Shown piece after piece: positions 15,062-24,234 of a stretch of 64,000 bases of DNA. The translations under genes and the position numbers were made by a program. The stretch is from the NCBI GenBank assembly GCA_963750495.1, contig CAVVQV010000006.1:62001-126000 (forward strand), given 5' to 3'. Numbering within the stretch: position 1 is the first letter of the stretch; each line of letters opens with the position of its first letter. The stretch comes from JANLYC01 sp963750495 (GTDB lineage Bacteria; Actinomycetota; Actinomycetes; Propionibacteriales; Nocardioidaceae). The notes beneath the pieces are model-generated. The model searched no databases and was not told the origin of the DNA. It saw only the letters and a list, made by a program, of their open reading frames with translations.

Positions 15062-16069
15062 TCACATGCCGGAGTACGCGTGCAGTCCCGACCCGAAGAG
15101 GTTGATCCCGACGAAGTTGAAGATGAATGTCGCGTAGCCCAGGAGTGCGACGTACGCCGCAGCGCGTCCCTGCCAGCCGGCCGTGGCCCGGGCATGCAGG
15201 TAGGCGGCGTAGGCGACCCAGGTGATGAACGCCCACACCTCCTTGGGGTCCCAACCCCAGAAACGTCCCCATGCGTGTTCAGCCCAGATCGCGCCCGCGA
15301 GGACTGCGAACGTCCAGAGCGGGAACGCGAAGGCATGGACGCGATACGCGACCCGGTCGATCGCCTCGGCCGGCGGGGTGCGCCACAGGAAGCCCGTCCG
15401 GGGTCGGTCCGGGTGGACAGCCGCCCTCGCCTCCGCCCGGTTGCGGAGCAGGAACAGCACCGAGCTCAGCGCGCCCACCGTGAACGCGCCACCGGCAATC
15501 GCGGCTGCGGAGACGTGGATGAGCAACCAGTAGGAATGCAGCGCCGGCACCAGCGGGCCGACCGGTCGGTACAGCACGACGACGGCCAGTCCGAGGACGA
15601 TGACGAGGAAGCCGGTGACGAGCAGGCCCAGCCAGCGGATCGCGTAGCGGCGGACGAGCAGGAGGTAAGCCACGGAGACAGCCAACGAGCCGGTGATGGC
15701 GAACTCGTACATGCTGCCCCAGGGGACACGCTCCGCAGCGAGTCCGCGCGTGACCACACCCACGGCGTGAAGCAGGAGCCCGAGCACGGTCAGCGACAGG
15801 CCGATCCGCCCGAACCGGTCGCTGCGCTCCTCGGGGGTCTCCTTGTCCGCCTCGGCAGGAACGCTGTCAGCGGGTGGCAACGCGGTTGATGCGGCGTCTG
15901 CTGCCGACGAGGCCGGCACCAGAGCCGCCGCGGTACGCCTGGGTGCCGGGGTGCTCACGATGTCTCTGGCCATCGCCCACTCGAGCATGTGCGCCAGCAT
16001 CGCGAACGTGTAGACCACCGTCGCGGAAACCATGACGTTGTTGCTCAGGTGCGCGTACGTCTCGGTCAC
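15062..16069 (-). CDS. ccsB: cytochrome c synthetase subunit, CcsA/ResC type (CcsB in actinobacteria)
   Basis: This 335-residue multi-pass protein is one half of the System II haem lyase that ligates haem to apocytochrome c outside the membrane. The tryptophan-rich haem-handling motif WGRFWGWDPKEVWAFITW is present near residue 270, with conserved histidines in flanking helices. A poorly conserved insertion of about 50 residues (Ala/Pro/Glu-rich) follows the first helix. GTG start overlaps the resB stop (GTGA). It ends the operon. Confidence 0.92.
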   Translation of the reverse strand: MTETYAHLSNNVMVSATVVYTFAMLAHMLEWAMARDIVSTPAPRRTAAALVPASSAADAASTALPPADSVPAEADKETPEERSDRFGRIGLSLTVLGLLLHAVGVVTRGLAAERVPWGSMYEFAITGSLAVSVAYLLLVRRYAIRWLGLLVTGFLVIVLGLAVVVLYRPVGPLVPALHSYWLLIHVSAAAIAGGAFTVGALSSVLFLLRNRAEARAAVHPDRPRTGFLWRTPPAEAIDRVAYRVHAFAFPLWTFAVLAGAIWAEHAWGRFWGWDPKEVWAFITWVAYAAYLHARATAGWQGRAAAYVALLGYATFIFNFVGINLFGSGLHAYSGM

Positions 16070-17664
16070 AGCCGATCCTCTCCGAACTCGGGGCGCAAAG
16101 CCGCAGCGACGGTGTTCACATGTGCTTCCGGGTCACCGCCCGACACGCGGTCGAGTGCAGCGACCTCGACCACGGTACGCCCGTCTCTGGCGCCGACCCG
16201 GACCCAGGTCCGCCTCGGTCGCACGAACAGCGAACCGAGTAGACCGAGGATGGCCAGCAGGACGCCCACCAACGGGATGACCTTGCCCGGCTGCTTGTTG
16301 ATCTGCAGCTTGACGAAGCGGTCGTACCCGTCGAAACGGATGGAGCCCATCCCCTGGCCCAGGCTGGCTTTCTCGCCCTCGCGCAGCAACAGCGGGCGAG
16401 ACTTGCCGCCGGGGGTGGTGAAGGGCTTGAGCCGGTCCTTGTCGAGGACGTAGACGGACTGCGCGGCCCCCTCGTCGATGCCGAGGTTGCCGTGGTAGGC
16501 GATGAGCGAGAGGACTGGGTTGTTGGCGTCGGGGAACAGGGAGCATGGCTGCCCGTCGCACAACGACGCCGTCGGGAAGAAGTAGCCCTCGAACCCGAGC
16601 TGCTCCGGCGCCGCGTCGGGCGCCTTGATGACGCCGTAGGACACGAGCGAGCTGTCCTGCGGCAGGAAGATCACCGGACCTGAGAACGCGACGTTGCCGT
16701 CGCCGTCACGCACCGTCACCCGCGGCGCGTATCCGTGGCCGGTCAGGAACACCGAGGTCCCGTCCACGACGAGTGGGTGGTTGACCCGTAGGTCGTACCC
16801 GTGTGAGGTCGCACCAGGCTCGTCGGTGACGGTCAGGTCGGCGTCGTACGTCAACGGAGTGCCGGCCCCGGCCCCCGACTTCTTCCACGACACATGGAAG
16901 TCGTCGACGTTGAAGGAGAACGGCGCCAGGTCGGAGCTGTTGAAGCGCGCGCCCGGAGTGAAGTCGTCGTACTGGATCAGCGTGTTGGAGAACCCGTCGC
17001 CTGCGATGACAGCCGCGCTGCCCTTGAAGCCGTACAGACCTGTCACGGCGACCCCGACGAGCACGACCAGCAGTGACCAGTGGAAGAGCAGGTTTCCCGC
17101 CTCGCGGAGATAGCCCTTCTCGGCTGTGACGACGACCGAGGGTGCCGGCTCAGCGGCGGGTTCGCGACGACCGTCCTCGTCGTACACGTCCACCCGCCGG
17201 CGTTGCCCCGCCAGCAGGACCCGCGCCCGCTCGGCGACCTCGGCAGGTGGCTCGTCGGTCTCCCAGGTGTCGTACGCCGCCAGCCGCGACAAGTTGCGCG
17301 GAGCCTTCGGCGGCCGGGCGCCGAAGGCCTTGGCGTAGACCCGCAACCTCGGGACGACGCAGCCCACCAACGACAGCATGAGCAACAGGTAGATCGCACT
17401 GAACCAGACCGAGCTGTAGACGTTGAACATGCCGATGCGTTCGAAGGTCGGCGCCAACGAGGGATGGCGGTCCTTGAACGACACCACCGCTGACGGGTCG
17501 ACGCGCGTCTGCGGGATCAACGAGCCCGGAATGGCTGCGACGGCCAACAGGAACAGCAGGATCAGCGCGGTCCGCATCGACGTGAGCTGTCGCCAGGTCC
17601 AGCGGGCGAACTCCAGCGGGTTGAGCGCTGGAGCCACCCGCCGCGGGTCAGACGGCTGTGCCAT
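16066..17664 (-). CDS. resB: cytochrome c biogenesis protein ResB
   Basis: The 532-residue protein is the partner of CcsB/ResC in System II cytochrome c maturation. It has three N-terminal transmembrane helices, a large extracellular domain (roughly residues 210-455) and a final helix at VIPLVGVLLAILGLLGSL. Family features are LIPQTR after helix 1, GNLLFHWSLL, and LRVNHPL in the beta-rich region. The ATG at 17664 lies 17 nt inside the ccdA 3' end, so the two are coupled. Confidence 0.93.
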   Translation of the reverse strand: MAQPSDPRRVAPALNPLEFARWTWRQLTSMRTALILLFLLAVAAIPGSLIPQTRVDPSAVVSFKDRHPSLAPTFERIGMFNVYSSVWFSAIYLLLMLSLVGCVVPRLRVYAKAFGARPPKAPRNLSRLAAYDTWETDEPPAEVAERARVLLAGQRRRVDVYDEDGRREPAAEPAPSVVVTAEKGYLREAGNLLFHWSLLVVLVGVAVTGLYGFKGSAAVIAGDGFSNTLIQYDDFTPGARFNSSDLAPFSFNVDDFHVSWKKSGAGAGTPLTYDADLTVTDEPGATSHGYDLRVNHPLVVDGTSVFLTGHGYAPRVTVRDGDGNVAFSGPVIFLPQDSSLVSYGVIKAPDAAPEQLGFEGYFFPTASLCDGQPCSLFPDANNPVLSLIAYHGNLGIDEGAAQSVYVLDKDRLKPFTTPGGKSRPLLLREGEKASLGQGMGSIRFDGYDRFVKLQINKQPGKVIPLVGVLLAILGLLGSLFVRPRRTWVRVGARDGRTVVEVAALDRVSGGDPEAHVNTVAAALRPEFGEDRL

Positions 17665-18451
17665 AGTCACCCATCCAGTTCTGGACGTGCACGACCATGG
17701 CAGTCCATGCGCCGGAGACGAGGAGAACGCCGACCACCACGAGCATCGCGCCACCGAACCGCATCACGGCGAGCTGATGGCGACGAACCCAACCGACCGC
17801 GCCCATCATGCGCCGGTAGGACACCGCCGCCACGATGAACGGGATGCCCAGCCCCAGGCAGTAGACGAAGGCCAGGAACGCGCCGCGGGTCGGGCTGCCG
17901 CCCAGTCCTGACAACGACAGCACGGCCCCCAAGGTCGGGCCGATGCAGGGCGTCCAGCCCAACCCGAACAGCACACCGAGCAACGGGGCCGCGCCGAGCC
18001 CGACCGCCGGCACCGTATGGATCCGTACGTCGGACTGGAGCCACGGAACAACGCCGGCGAAAACCAGTCCCAGCCCGATCGTCACGACGCCGAGCACTTT
18101 CGTGAGCAGGACCTGGTGGTCGATCAGTTGGTAGCCGAGCTGGCCGAACGCGCCTCCGACGGACACGAAGACGAACGAGAAGCCGAGGATGAACAACACC
18201 GCACCGGCCATCATCCGGCCCCGTACGCCGGTGCTGCCGTTCGCGACGATGTCGGCACCGGACAGGCCCGTCATGTAGGAGAGGTAACCCGGGAGCAGGG
18301 GCAGGACACAGGGCGAGAAGAACGAGACCAGTCCGGCGATGAGCGCCACCGGGATCGCGAGCAGGACCGGCCCGTCGAGTGCGGTGTCGTGGAACCACGT
18401 CCCGATTGACGATGCCGTCAAGAACGACGGCGAGGAGACCAGGTCCAGCAT
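17648..18451 (-). CDS. ccdA: cytochrome c biogenesis thiol-disulfide transporter CcdA
   Basis: The 267-residue membrane protein passes reducing power from cytoplasmic thioredoxin to outside CxxC proteins such as the TlpA-like product upstream. It has six or more helices and both signature cysteines: FFSPCVLPLLPGY in the first conserved helix and GWTPCIGPTLG in the fourth. The ATG at 18451 was preferred to the longer open frame because it lies 7 nt after the tlpA stop and begins the family homology. Confidence 0.93.
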   Translation of the reverse strand: MLDLVSSPSFLTASSIGTWFHDTALDGPVLLAIPVALIAGLVSFFSPCVLPLLPGYLSYMTGLSGADIVANGSTGVRGRMMAGAVLFILGFSFVFVSVGGAFGQLGYQLIDHQVLLTKVLGVVTIGLGLVFAGVVPWLQSDVRIHTVPAVGLGAAPLLGVLFGLGWTPCIGPTLGAVLSLSGLGGSPTRGAFLAFVYCLGLGIPFIVAAVSYRRMMGAVGWVRRHQLAVMRFGGAMLVVVGVLLVSGAWTAMVVHVQNWMGDYGTAV

Positions 18452-18458
18452 CGGGTAC

Positions 18459-19040
18459 TCAGCCGGCCTTCTGCGCGACGTCGTCGACCAGGCCGACCAG
18501 CGTCGACGTCGTGGTCGGCCCGGTGATGACCGCGGCGAGCTTGCCGTCACGGTCGATCACGAGGGTTGAGGGTATGGCGTTCGCGGCGACCACGCCGTAG
18601 AACTTCAGCAGCAGCTTGCTGTCCTGGTCGACGAGGCTGGGATACGGCACGTCGAAGCGACGCACGTAGGCAAGCGCCAGCGAGTCGCGGTCGCGGGTGT
18701 CGATGCCGACGAACGCCGTGTCGGCGAGCTGACGCGAGGCCTCGACGAGGTCCTTCGCCTCGCCACGGCACTCACCACACCAGGCACCCCAGATGTTCAG
18801 GACCAGGGTGTGGCCGGCGTAGTCGGCGGTGTCGAGCGTGCCGCCACCCAGCTTGTCGCCCTGCAGGGTTGGCGCGGTCTTGCGATCTGCCGGCGGGATG
18901 AGCGTGATGGTGCCGTCGCCGCTGACGTATCCGTTGCTGCTGGTCTGGTCGGCCCCGGCCGTCGTACACGCCGTGGCGGTCGCGAGAACGACCACTGCGG
19001 CGAGCAGGGTGGTGACGGTCCGGGCCGGGCGACGACGCAT
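18459..19040 (-). CDS. TlpA/ResA-like thioredoxin-fold lipoprotein
   Basis: The 193-residue protein has a lipoprotein signal (ATAC, C25) and a thioredoxin fold with the redox motif WCGEC (C88, C91), followed by FVGIDTRD, FDVPYPSLVDQD and the cis-proline IPSTLVID. It should reduce the CxxCH cysteines of apocytochrome c before haem ligation, receiving electrons from CcdA. It starts 3 nt after the phosphatase stop. Confidence 0.9.
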   Translation of the reverse strand: MRRRPARTVTTLLAAVVVLATATACTTAGADQTSSNGYVSGDGTITLIPPADRKTAPTLQGDKLGGGTLDTADYAGHTLVLNIWGAWCGECRGEAKDLVEASRQLADTAFVGIDTRDRDSLALAYVRRFDVPYPSLVDQDSKLLLKFYGVVAANAIPSTLVIDRDGKLAAVITGPTTTSTLVGLVDDVAQKAG

Positions 19041-19043
19041 GGG

Positions 19044-19730
19044 TCAGGCGCCGGCCGTGAACTTCTTGGCGCTCGTGACCGGCACCAGGTCGGCGGCGGG
19101 CTCGGAGTACGCGACCATCGTGACGCGGTCGCCGGTGTAGGTGAACGACGTCACGCTCGCCAGGCTGCACTCGCGTTTGCGCGGGTCGTGGAAGAGGCGA
19201 CGGCCCTCGACGAACGAGCGAACGGTCCAGACCGGCAACTGGTGCGAAACGATCAGTGCCTCATGGCCTGATGCCGCCTCGCGAGCATCGTGCATCGCGG
19301 CAAGCATCCGTACGGCCACGTCCTTGTAGGGCTCACCCCAGGACGGTCGGAACGGGTTGTAGAGGTGCTTCCATGCCGACGGCTTGCGCAACGAGCCGTC
19401 GCCGACGCCGAACCGCTGCCCCTCGAAGGCGTTGCGCGACTCGATGACGCGATCGTCGGTGACGATGTCGAGCCCCAGCACCTCGGCGGCCGGCCGGGCC
19501 GTCTCCTGCGCGCGCTCGAGCGGCGACGACACCAGGTAGGTGATGTCGCGTCCCGTGAGCACCTTGGCCACCCGTTCGGCCATCTGCTCCCCGAGCTCGC
19601 TCAAGTGGTAGTTGGGCAAGCGGCCGTAGAGGATGCCGTGGGGGTTGTCGACCTCGCCGTGGCGCAGCAGATGGACGGTGGTGATCTCGCTGTCGGCGGT
19701 GGTGCCTCCAGCCGCTGCGTCGGAGCTCAT
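19044..19730 (-). CDS. histidine phosphatase family protein (phosphoglycerate-mutase-like)
   Basis: The 228-residue protein has the RHG motif in VHLLRHGEVDNP (residues 18-29), LVSSPLERAQETA with the conserved arginine and glutamate, and IVSHQLPVWT with the second catalytic histidine. The substrate is not known. A homologue sits at the same place in M. tuberculosis (Rv0525), between hemL and the cytochrome c genes. The ATG overlaps the hemL stop (ATGA). Confidence 0.88.
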   Translation of the reverse strand: MSSDAAAGGTTADSEITTVHLLRHGEVDNPHGILYGRLPNYHLSELGEQMAERVAKVLTGRDITYLVSSPLERAQETARPAAEVLGLDIVTDDRVIESRNAFEGQRFGVGDGSLRKPSAWKHLYNPFRPSWGEPYKDVAVRMLAAMHDAREAASGHEALIVSHQLPVWTVRSFVEGRRLFHDPRKRECSLASVTSFTYTGDRVTMVAYSEPAADLVPVTSAKKFTAGA

Positions 19731-21121
19731 CGGGCCCCTTCCTGGTCGGGTCGGGCCGCGGCGGCAGCCGCCGCAGCACGCGGCAGGGCTGCCGCGATCC
19801 GGTCGATCGCACGGTCATCGTGCGCGGTGCTGACGAACCACGCCTCGAACGCGCTCGGTGGCAGGTAGACACCCTGGTCGAGCATCGCGTGGAAGAACGC
19901 AGTGAAGCGGTACAGCGCCTGTCGGCTCGCGTCGTCGAAGTTCCGCACCACAGGTACCTCTTCTGGATCGACGAAGAACGCACAGAAAAGGTTTCCCGCC
20001 GCCTGCATGACATGGGGCACACCCGCGGCCGTCAACGCCTCACCGGTGAGCCTGCTGATCGTCGCCGCCGTCTCGTCGAGTCGGCGATAGACGTCATCGG
20101 TCGCCAGCCGCAGCGTCGTGAGTCCGGCGGTGGTGGCGATCGGGTTACCCGACAGGGTGCCGGCCTGGTAGACCGGGCCGACCGGCGACAGGTGCGCCAT
20201 GACGTCGGCCCGACCACCGAAGGCCGCCGCAGGGAAGCCGCCGCCCATGACCTTGCCGAAGGTCATGAGGTCAGGTGCCCACCCCTCGACGGCTCCGTCG
20301 AGTCCCCAGTGCCCGGCCCGGCTGACGCGGAAGCCGGTCATCACCTCGTCGCTGATGAACAGGGCGCCCTGGTCGCGGCACAACCGTGCCAGCCCGGCGT
20401 TGAAGCCCGCGACCGGGGCCACTGCTCCCATGTTGCCGGCGGCGGCCTCGGTGATCACGCACGCGATCTGGTCGCCGTACTCTGCGAACACCTTCTCGAC
20501 GGCGGCCAGATCGTTGTAGGGCAGCACCAGGGTCGCGGCGGTGGACGCGGCCGGGACGCCGGGCGTGCCGGGGATGCCGAAGGTGGCGAGGCCTGAGCCG
20601 GCGGAGGCGAGCAAGGAGTCGACGTGGCCGTGGTAGCAGCCGGCGAACTTCACGACCAGGTCCCGGCCGGTGAAGCCGCGCGCCAGCCGGATGGCAGACA
20701 TCGTGGCCTCGGTGCCGGACGATACGAGGCGCACCTGCTCGACCGGGGTGCGGGCCACGATCTCCTCGCCGAGCTCGACCTCCGGCAGGGAAGGCGTCCC
20801 GAACGACGTACCTCGTGCCACCGCCTGCGTCACGGCCTCGACGACGGCCGGGTGGGCGTGCCCCAGGATCAGCGGTCCCCACGAGGCCACCAGGTCGACG
20901 TACTCGTGGCCGTCGGCGTCGTACAAGTAGGGGCCGGCGCCGCTGGCCATGAAGCGGGGGGTTCCACCGACAGCCCGGAAGGCTCGCACCGGGCTGTTGA
21001 CGCCACCGGGGGTCACCGCACTCGCCCGGACGAAGAGCTCAGCGGACCGCGAGACGTCGGAGATCCCCGGAGGACCGCTCGACTGGCTGGCGCGAACCTG
21101 GGCGGCACCGGAGGAAGTCAC
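19727..21121 (-). CDS. hemL: glutamate-1-semialdehyde 2,1-aminomutase
   Basis: The 464-residue PLP enzyme makes 5-aminolevulinate in the C5 pathway started by hemA in this window. Markers: VIxPGGVNSPVRAF-like segment TPGGVNSPVRAF near residue 40, VSSGTEATMSAIRLARG, CYHGHVDSLL, DEVMTGFR, and the PLP lysine in MTFGKVMGGGFP. The C-terminus ends in an unusual poly-alanine run. GTG at 21121 was chosen from family length; a GACAAT box 6 nt upstream suggests a leaderless start. It heads the operon to ccsB. Confidence 0.93.
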   Translation of the reverse strand: MTSSGAAQVRASQSSGPPGISDVSRSAELFVRASAVTPGGVNSPVRAFRAVGGTPRFMASGAGPYLYDADGHEYVDLVASWGPLILGHAHPAVVEAVTQAVARGTSFGTPSLPEVELGEEIVARTPVEQVRLVSSGTEATMSAIRLARGFTGRDLVVKFAGCYHGHVDSLLASAGSGLATFGIPGTPGVPAASTAATLVLPYNDLAAVEKVFAEYGDQIACVITEAAAGNMGAVAPVAGFNAGLARLCRDQGALFISDEVMTGFRVSRAGHWGLDGAVEGWAPDLMTFGKVMGGGFPAAAFGGRADVMAHLSPVGPVYQAGTLSGNPIATTAGLTTLRLATDDVYRRLDETAATISRLTGEALTAAGVPHVMQAAGNLFCAFFVDPEEVPVVRNFDDASRQALYRFTAFFHAMLDQGVYLPPSAFEAWFVSTAHDDRAIDRIAAALPRAAAAAAAARPDQEGAR

Positions 21122-21321
21122 CGCCCCATTGTCGCCGAGCGATCCACGCTGGACGAATCCGGCCCGGGTGCTGACAGGCATGTCCCGGTGTGTCCTGATA
21201 CGTTCTGAGGTGGGACGCATCACCTGTCGTGGCCGTAACCCGGACTCACGGCCATCGTTGCTTCCCGGTCAGGACTGCTCGACGTCCGAGCAGCGATACG
21301 CACCCACGGAGGACTTCAGCG

Positions 21322-22050
21322 ATGGCAGCTCGCCACCGACGGCCACCCACGACCAGCCGGTGGCAACGAGGGACGGTTCTCGTGCCCCTGGCGGTTCTCG
21401 GCGCCGCGTGGGCCTTCACGGTCAGCTCCCCGACCGGCGTCCAGGACGCCTCGGGCGGCCCCGGATCAGTCGTCTCGACCATGCCCACCGTCGTCTATGG
21501 ACCAGCGACCGGCTCAACCGTCGGGATCCCGGTGACTCCCGGCGACTCGACAGGCCCCGCCACCGAGGGCTCGACCAAGGGGTCGGCGAGCACCGGCGCC
21601 GCGGCTGGCCCCACGTCGTCGGCCCAGCCTCGTACGTCGACCGGTGGTGCGAGCAGCGCTGGACCTGCCTCACCATCCGGCGGCGTGACACCGCACGGTG
21701 CCCCGGGTGCCACCAGCGGTCCCGACCCCAGCGGCAGCCGCAGCCCGAGCCGTCCGACGAGCACCACCACCTCGACGTCGTCAGCTCCTGGAACGACTGG
21801 ACCTGTGGTGCAGCGCCTCGACAACGCTGCCCAGGCGACGGCGTACTGCGCTCGAAACCTTCCCGGCAGCCCGACGCAGGCGATGATCACTGCCTGTGGC
21901 ACGAAGCTGGTCGGGGCGACCACGGACGAGGCCGCCCACCTGCTGTCGGGCACGCTGGTCGAGGTGCTGACCCGACTCGACCTGACCAGCCTGCTTCCGG
22001 GCATCCCGCCGGTGGTCTTGCCCTGTCTGCCGATCATCTGCCTGGGCTGA
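21322..22050 (+). CDS. secreted or membrane-anchored Ser/Thr/Pro/Gly-rich protein
   Basis: The 242-residue product has a basic N-terminus, one hydrophobic helix (residues 18-34), then about 140 residues of Ser/Thr/Gly/Pro low-complexity sequence, and a compact C-terminal segment with four cysteines (YCARN, TACGT, LPCLPII, ICLG-end). I do not recognise a family. The ATG at 21322 has GGAGGA 8 nt upstream. It lies between hemL and hemB, which are close neighbours in many actinomycetes, and next to a sulfotransferase; this looks like an accessory insertion. The composition suggests a glycosylated or wall-spanning stalk, which is inference. Confidence 0.65.
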   Translation: MAARHRRPPTTSRWQRGTVLVPLAVLGAAWAFTVSSPTGVQDASGGPGSVVSTMPTVVYGPATGSTVGIPVTPGDSTGPATEGSTKGSASTGAAAGPTSSAQPRTSTGGASSAGPASPSGGVTPHGAPGATSGPDPSGSRSPSRPTSTTTSTSSAPGTTGPVVQRLDNAAQATAYCARNLPGSPTQAMITACGTKLVGATTDEAAHLLSGTLVEVLTRLDLTSLLPGIPPVVLPCLPIICLG

Positions 22051-22189
22051 GCCGCCGGATGTCCCGTCGCTTCTGACAAGAATCAGGTTCCGGCCGCGAG
22101 ATACTGTGCATGCCCATCGCGTCGATCCGAAGTAGGCGACCTGTCCGGCGTCCGCTGGTACGTTGCCATCGCGGGGGCGGTGGGCCGTT

Positions 22190-22204
22190 GCGGGCTGAGC
22201 CCGC
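22190..22204 (+). other. GC hairpin just upstream of the sulfotransferase ribosome-binding site
   Basis: GCGGGC-TGA-GCCCGC forms a 6-bp all-GC stem ending 2 nt before the AAGGGTGAG Shine-Dalgarno region. It may influence initiation; no attenuator partner is evident. Confidence 0.4.
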
Positions 22205-22219
22205 GAAAGGGTGAGACAC

Positions 22220-23074
22220 GTGGACGCAAGGGCAGCTCCCGACGCCCCTCCGACCGCGGACTCGCTGAAGGAACGCGACGCCCTGCAGGCCGAAGTGGCA
22301 GAGCTGAAAGCCCAACGCAGCAAGGTGCGCCAGCGCCTCGAACGGTCACGCGCCCGGCTCGCCGAGCTCACCGCTCTCAACGACGAGCTCGCTGCGCGGC
22401 TTGCCACCGGTGCCGACGGCTTTGCCGGTCCGGAGACCGAGTACGGCTACCTGTTCGTCGTGACCTACGGCAGGTCTGGATCAACGCTGTTGCAGGGTTT
22501 GCTGTCCAGCATCCCCGGCTACCTGATCCGCGGAGAGAACGGCGGCGTGACCTACGACCTGTTCGAGCTGCACCGCGGCCTGGTGGCCTACCGCGAGAAG
22601 CACGGTCCCAGCGGCCTCCCCTCCAACGCGTGGTACGGCATCGGCGGCTACTCCGACGGAGTGGCGTTCCGCGCCATGCGGCAGCTCGTCCTCGCCACCC
22701 TGATCCGACCCGACGAGGACTCGCGTGTGGTGGGGTTCAAGGAGATCCGGTGGGACCACGAGGACCTGCCCGAGTACGCCGAGTTCCTGCGACACGTCTT
22801 CCCCGGAGCTCGGTTCATCGTCAACACCCGCAATCTCTCTGACGTGGCGGAGAGCAAGTGGTGGTCGAAGCAGACCGACTCACCCGAGGTGCTGGCAAAG
22901 GTGGAGGCGCGGCTGCTCGACCTCGTCGACCGACTCGGCGAGGACGCCTTCCATGTCCACTACGACGACTACGTCAACGAGCCGTCGCGACTCGAGGGCC
23001 TCTTCTCGTGGCTGGGCGAGCCCTTCGACGACGACACGGTCCGAGAAGTGATGGCGGTGCGCCACAGCTACTGA
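22220..23074 (+). CDS. sulfotransferase with N-terminal coiled coil
   Basis: The 284-residue protein starts with a heptad-rich coiled coil (residues 15-61) and continues into a PAPS-dependent sulfotransferase domain. The 5'-phosphosulfate loop is YGRSGSTLLQ (83-92) and the 3'-phosphate site is TRNLSDVAESKW (203-214); HYDDYVNEPSRL and LFSWLGEPFDDD follow. It has no signal peptide, so it acts in the cytoplasm, probably on a small molecule, lipid or polysaccharide precursor. GTG 22220 is preferred because GGTGAG precedes it; GTG 22211 is also in frame. Acceptor unknown. Confidence 0.83.
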   Translation: MDARAAPDAPPTADSLKERDALQAEVAELKAQRSKVRQRLERSRARLAELTALNDELAARLATGADGFAGPETEYGYLFVVTYGRSGSTLLQGLLSSIPGYLIRGENGGVTYDLFELHRGLVAYREKHGPSGLPSNAWYGIGGYSDGVAFRAMRQLVLATLIRPDEDSRVVGFKEIRWDHEDLPEYAEFLRHVFPGARFIVNTRNLSDVAESKWWSKQTDSPEVLAKVEARLLDLVDRLGEDAFHVHYDDYVNEPSRLEGLFSWLGEPFDDDTVREVMAVRHSY

Positions 23075-23168
23075 CGCGCCCCGCCTCGAGGCCGCCGTCG
23101 GGTGACCAGGTTTGCCGGGCGCCCGCAACGCCGCCACGCGGCTAGGCACATGCACTCAGCACAAGGCA

Positions 23169-23214
23169 CGTTTGCCTAGTTCACAAGCCAGGTGGCTTGT
23201 GAACTAGGCAAACG
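23169..23214. repeat. dispersed palindromic element, copy 2
   Basis: Arms of 22 nt (23169-23190 and 23193-23214) pair perfectly around GG. The palindrome is identical to copy 1 through the arms, and the flank CACAAGGC before it is shared as well. It lies between the convergent sulfotransferase and hemB genes, where a bidirectional terminator would be expected. Confidence 0.88.
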
Positions 23215-23239
23215 CGGAGGGCCAGTTGGGGATGTGCGG

Positions 23240-24226
23240 TCAGCGGGGAAGCAGGAGGAGGGGGGCGGCTTCGGCGGCCCAGTAGGTCAGGATGATGTCG
23301 GCGCCGGCGCGGCGGATCGAGGTGAGGGTCTCGAGGATCGCTGCCTCCCTGTCGATGGCCCCGGCGGCAGCCGCCGCCTCGACCATCGCGTACTCACCCG
23401 ACACGTTGTAGGCAGCAACAGGCACGTCGGAGATCGTCGCCACTTCGCGGAGCACGTCGAGGTAGGCCAGGGCCGGTTTGACCATCACGATGTCGGCGCC
23501 CTCGGCGAGGTCGAGCGCGACCTCGCGGACCGCCTCGCGAGCATTCCCGCCTTCCTGCTGGTAGGTACGCCGGTCGCCCTGCAGGGACGAGTTGACCGCC
23601 TCACGGAACGGACCGTAGAACGCCGACGCGTACTTAGCGGAATAGGCGAGGATGGCGACCTCTTGGTGTCCGGCATCATCGAGTGCCGCCCGGATCGCAC
23701 CCACCTGGCCGTCCATCATGCCGCTCGGCCCGACGACGTGGACGCCCGCGCGGGCCTGGGCCACCGCCATTTCGGCGTACCGCTCCAAAGTCGCGTCGTT
23801 GTCGACCGTTCCGTCCGCGGCGAGCACGCCGCAATGCCCGTGGTCGGTGAACTCGTCAAGACACAGGTCGCTCATCACGACCGTGGCGTCGCCGACCTCG
23901 GAGACGACGTCGGCGATCGCGACGTTGAGGATGCCCGCCGGGTCGAGCCCGCCGGAGCCGGTCGCATCCTTGGCCTCGGGTATACCGAAGAGCATCACCC
24001 CACCGACGCCGGCCTCGACAGCCGCCGCGGCGGCTTTGCGCAGCGACTCGCGGGTGTGCTGGACGACCCCGGGCATGCTGCTGATCGGCCGCGGCTCGGT
24101 CAGTCCCTCACCGACGAACATGGGCAGCACGAGCTGGCTCGGCCGCAGGGTGGTCTCAGCCACCAGCCGCCGCAGGGCGGGTGTCCTGCGGAGGCGTCGC
24201 GGCCGGGACTCGGGAAAGCCGCTCAT
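23240..24226 (-). CDS. hemB: delta-aminolevulinic acid dehydratase (porphobilinogen synthase)
   Basis: The 328-residue enzyme condenses two 5-aminolevulinates to porphobilinogen. The two Schiff-base lysines are visible in YSAKYASAFYGPFR and VMVKPALAYLD. The metal region reads DLCLDEFTDHGHCGV, with cysteines at the outer positions and aspartate in the middle, intermediate between the zinc (three Cys) and magnesium types. It starts 8 nt after the hemD-type gene and ends the operon. Confidence 0.94.
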   Translation of the reverse strand: MSGFPESRPRRLRRTPALRRLVAETTLRPSQLVLPMFVGEGLTEPRPISSMPGVVQHTRESLRKAAAAAVEAGVGGVMLFGIPEAKDATGSGGLDPAGILNVAIADVVSEVGDATVVMSDLCLDEFTDHGHCGVLAADGTVDNDATLERYAEMAVAQARAGVHVVGPSGMMDGQVGAIRAALDDAGHQEVAILAYSAKYASAFYGPFREAVNSSLQGDRRTYQQEGGNAREAVREVALDLAEGADIVMVKPALAYLDVLREVATISDVPVAAYNVSGEYAMVEAAAAAGAIDREAAILETLTSIRRAGADIILTYWAAEAAPLLLLPR

Positions 24227-24234
24227 GACCAGGC

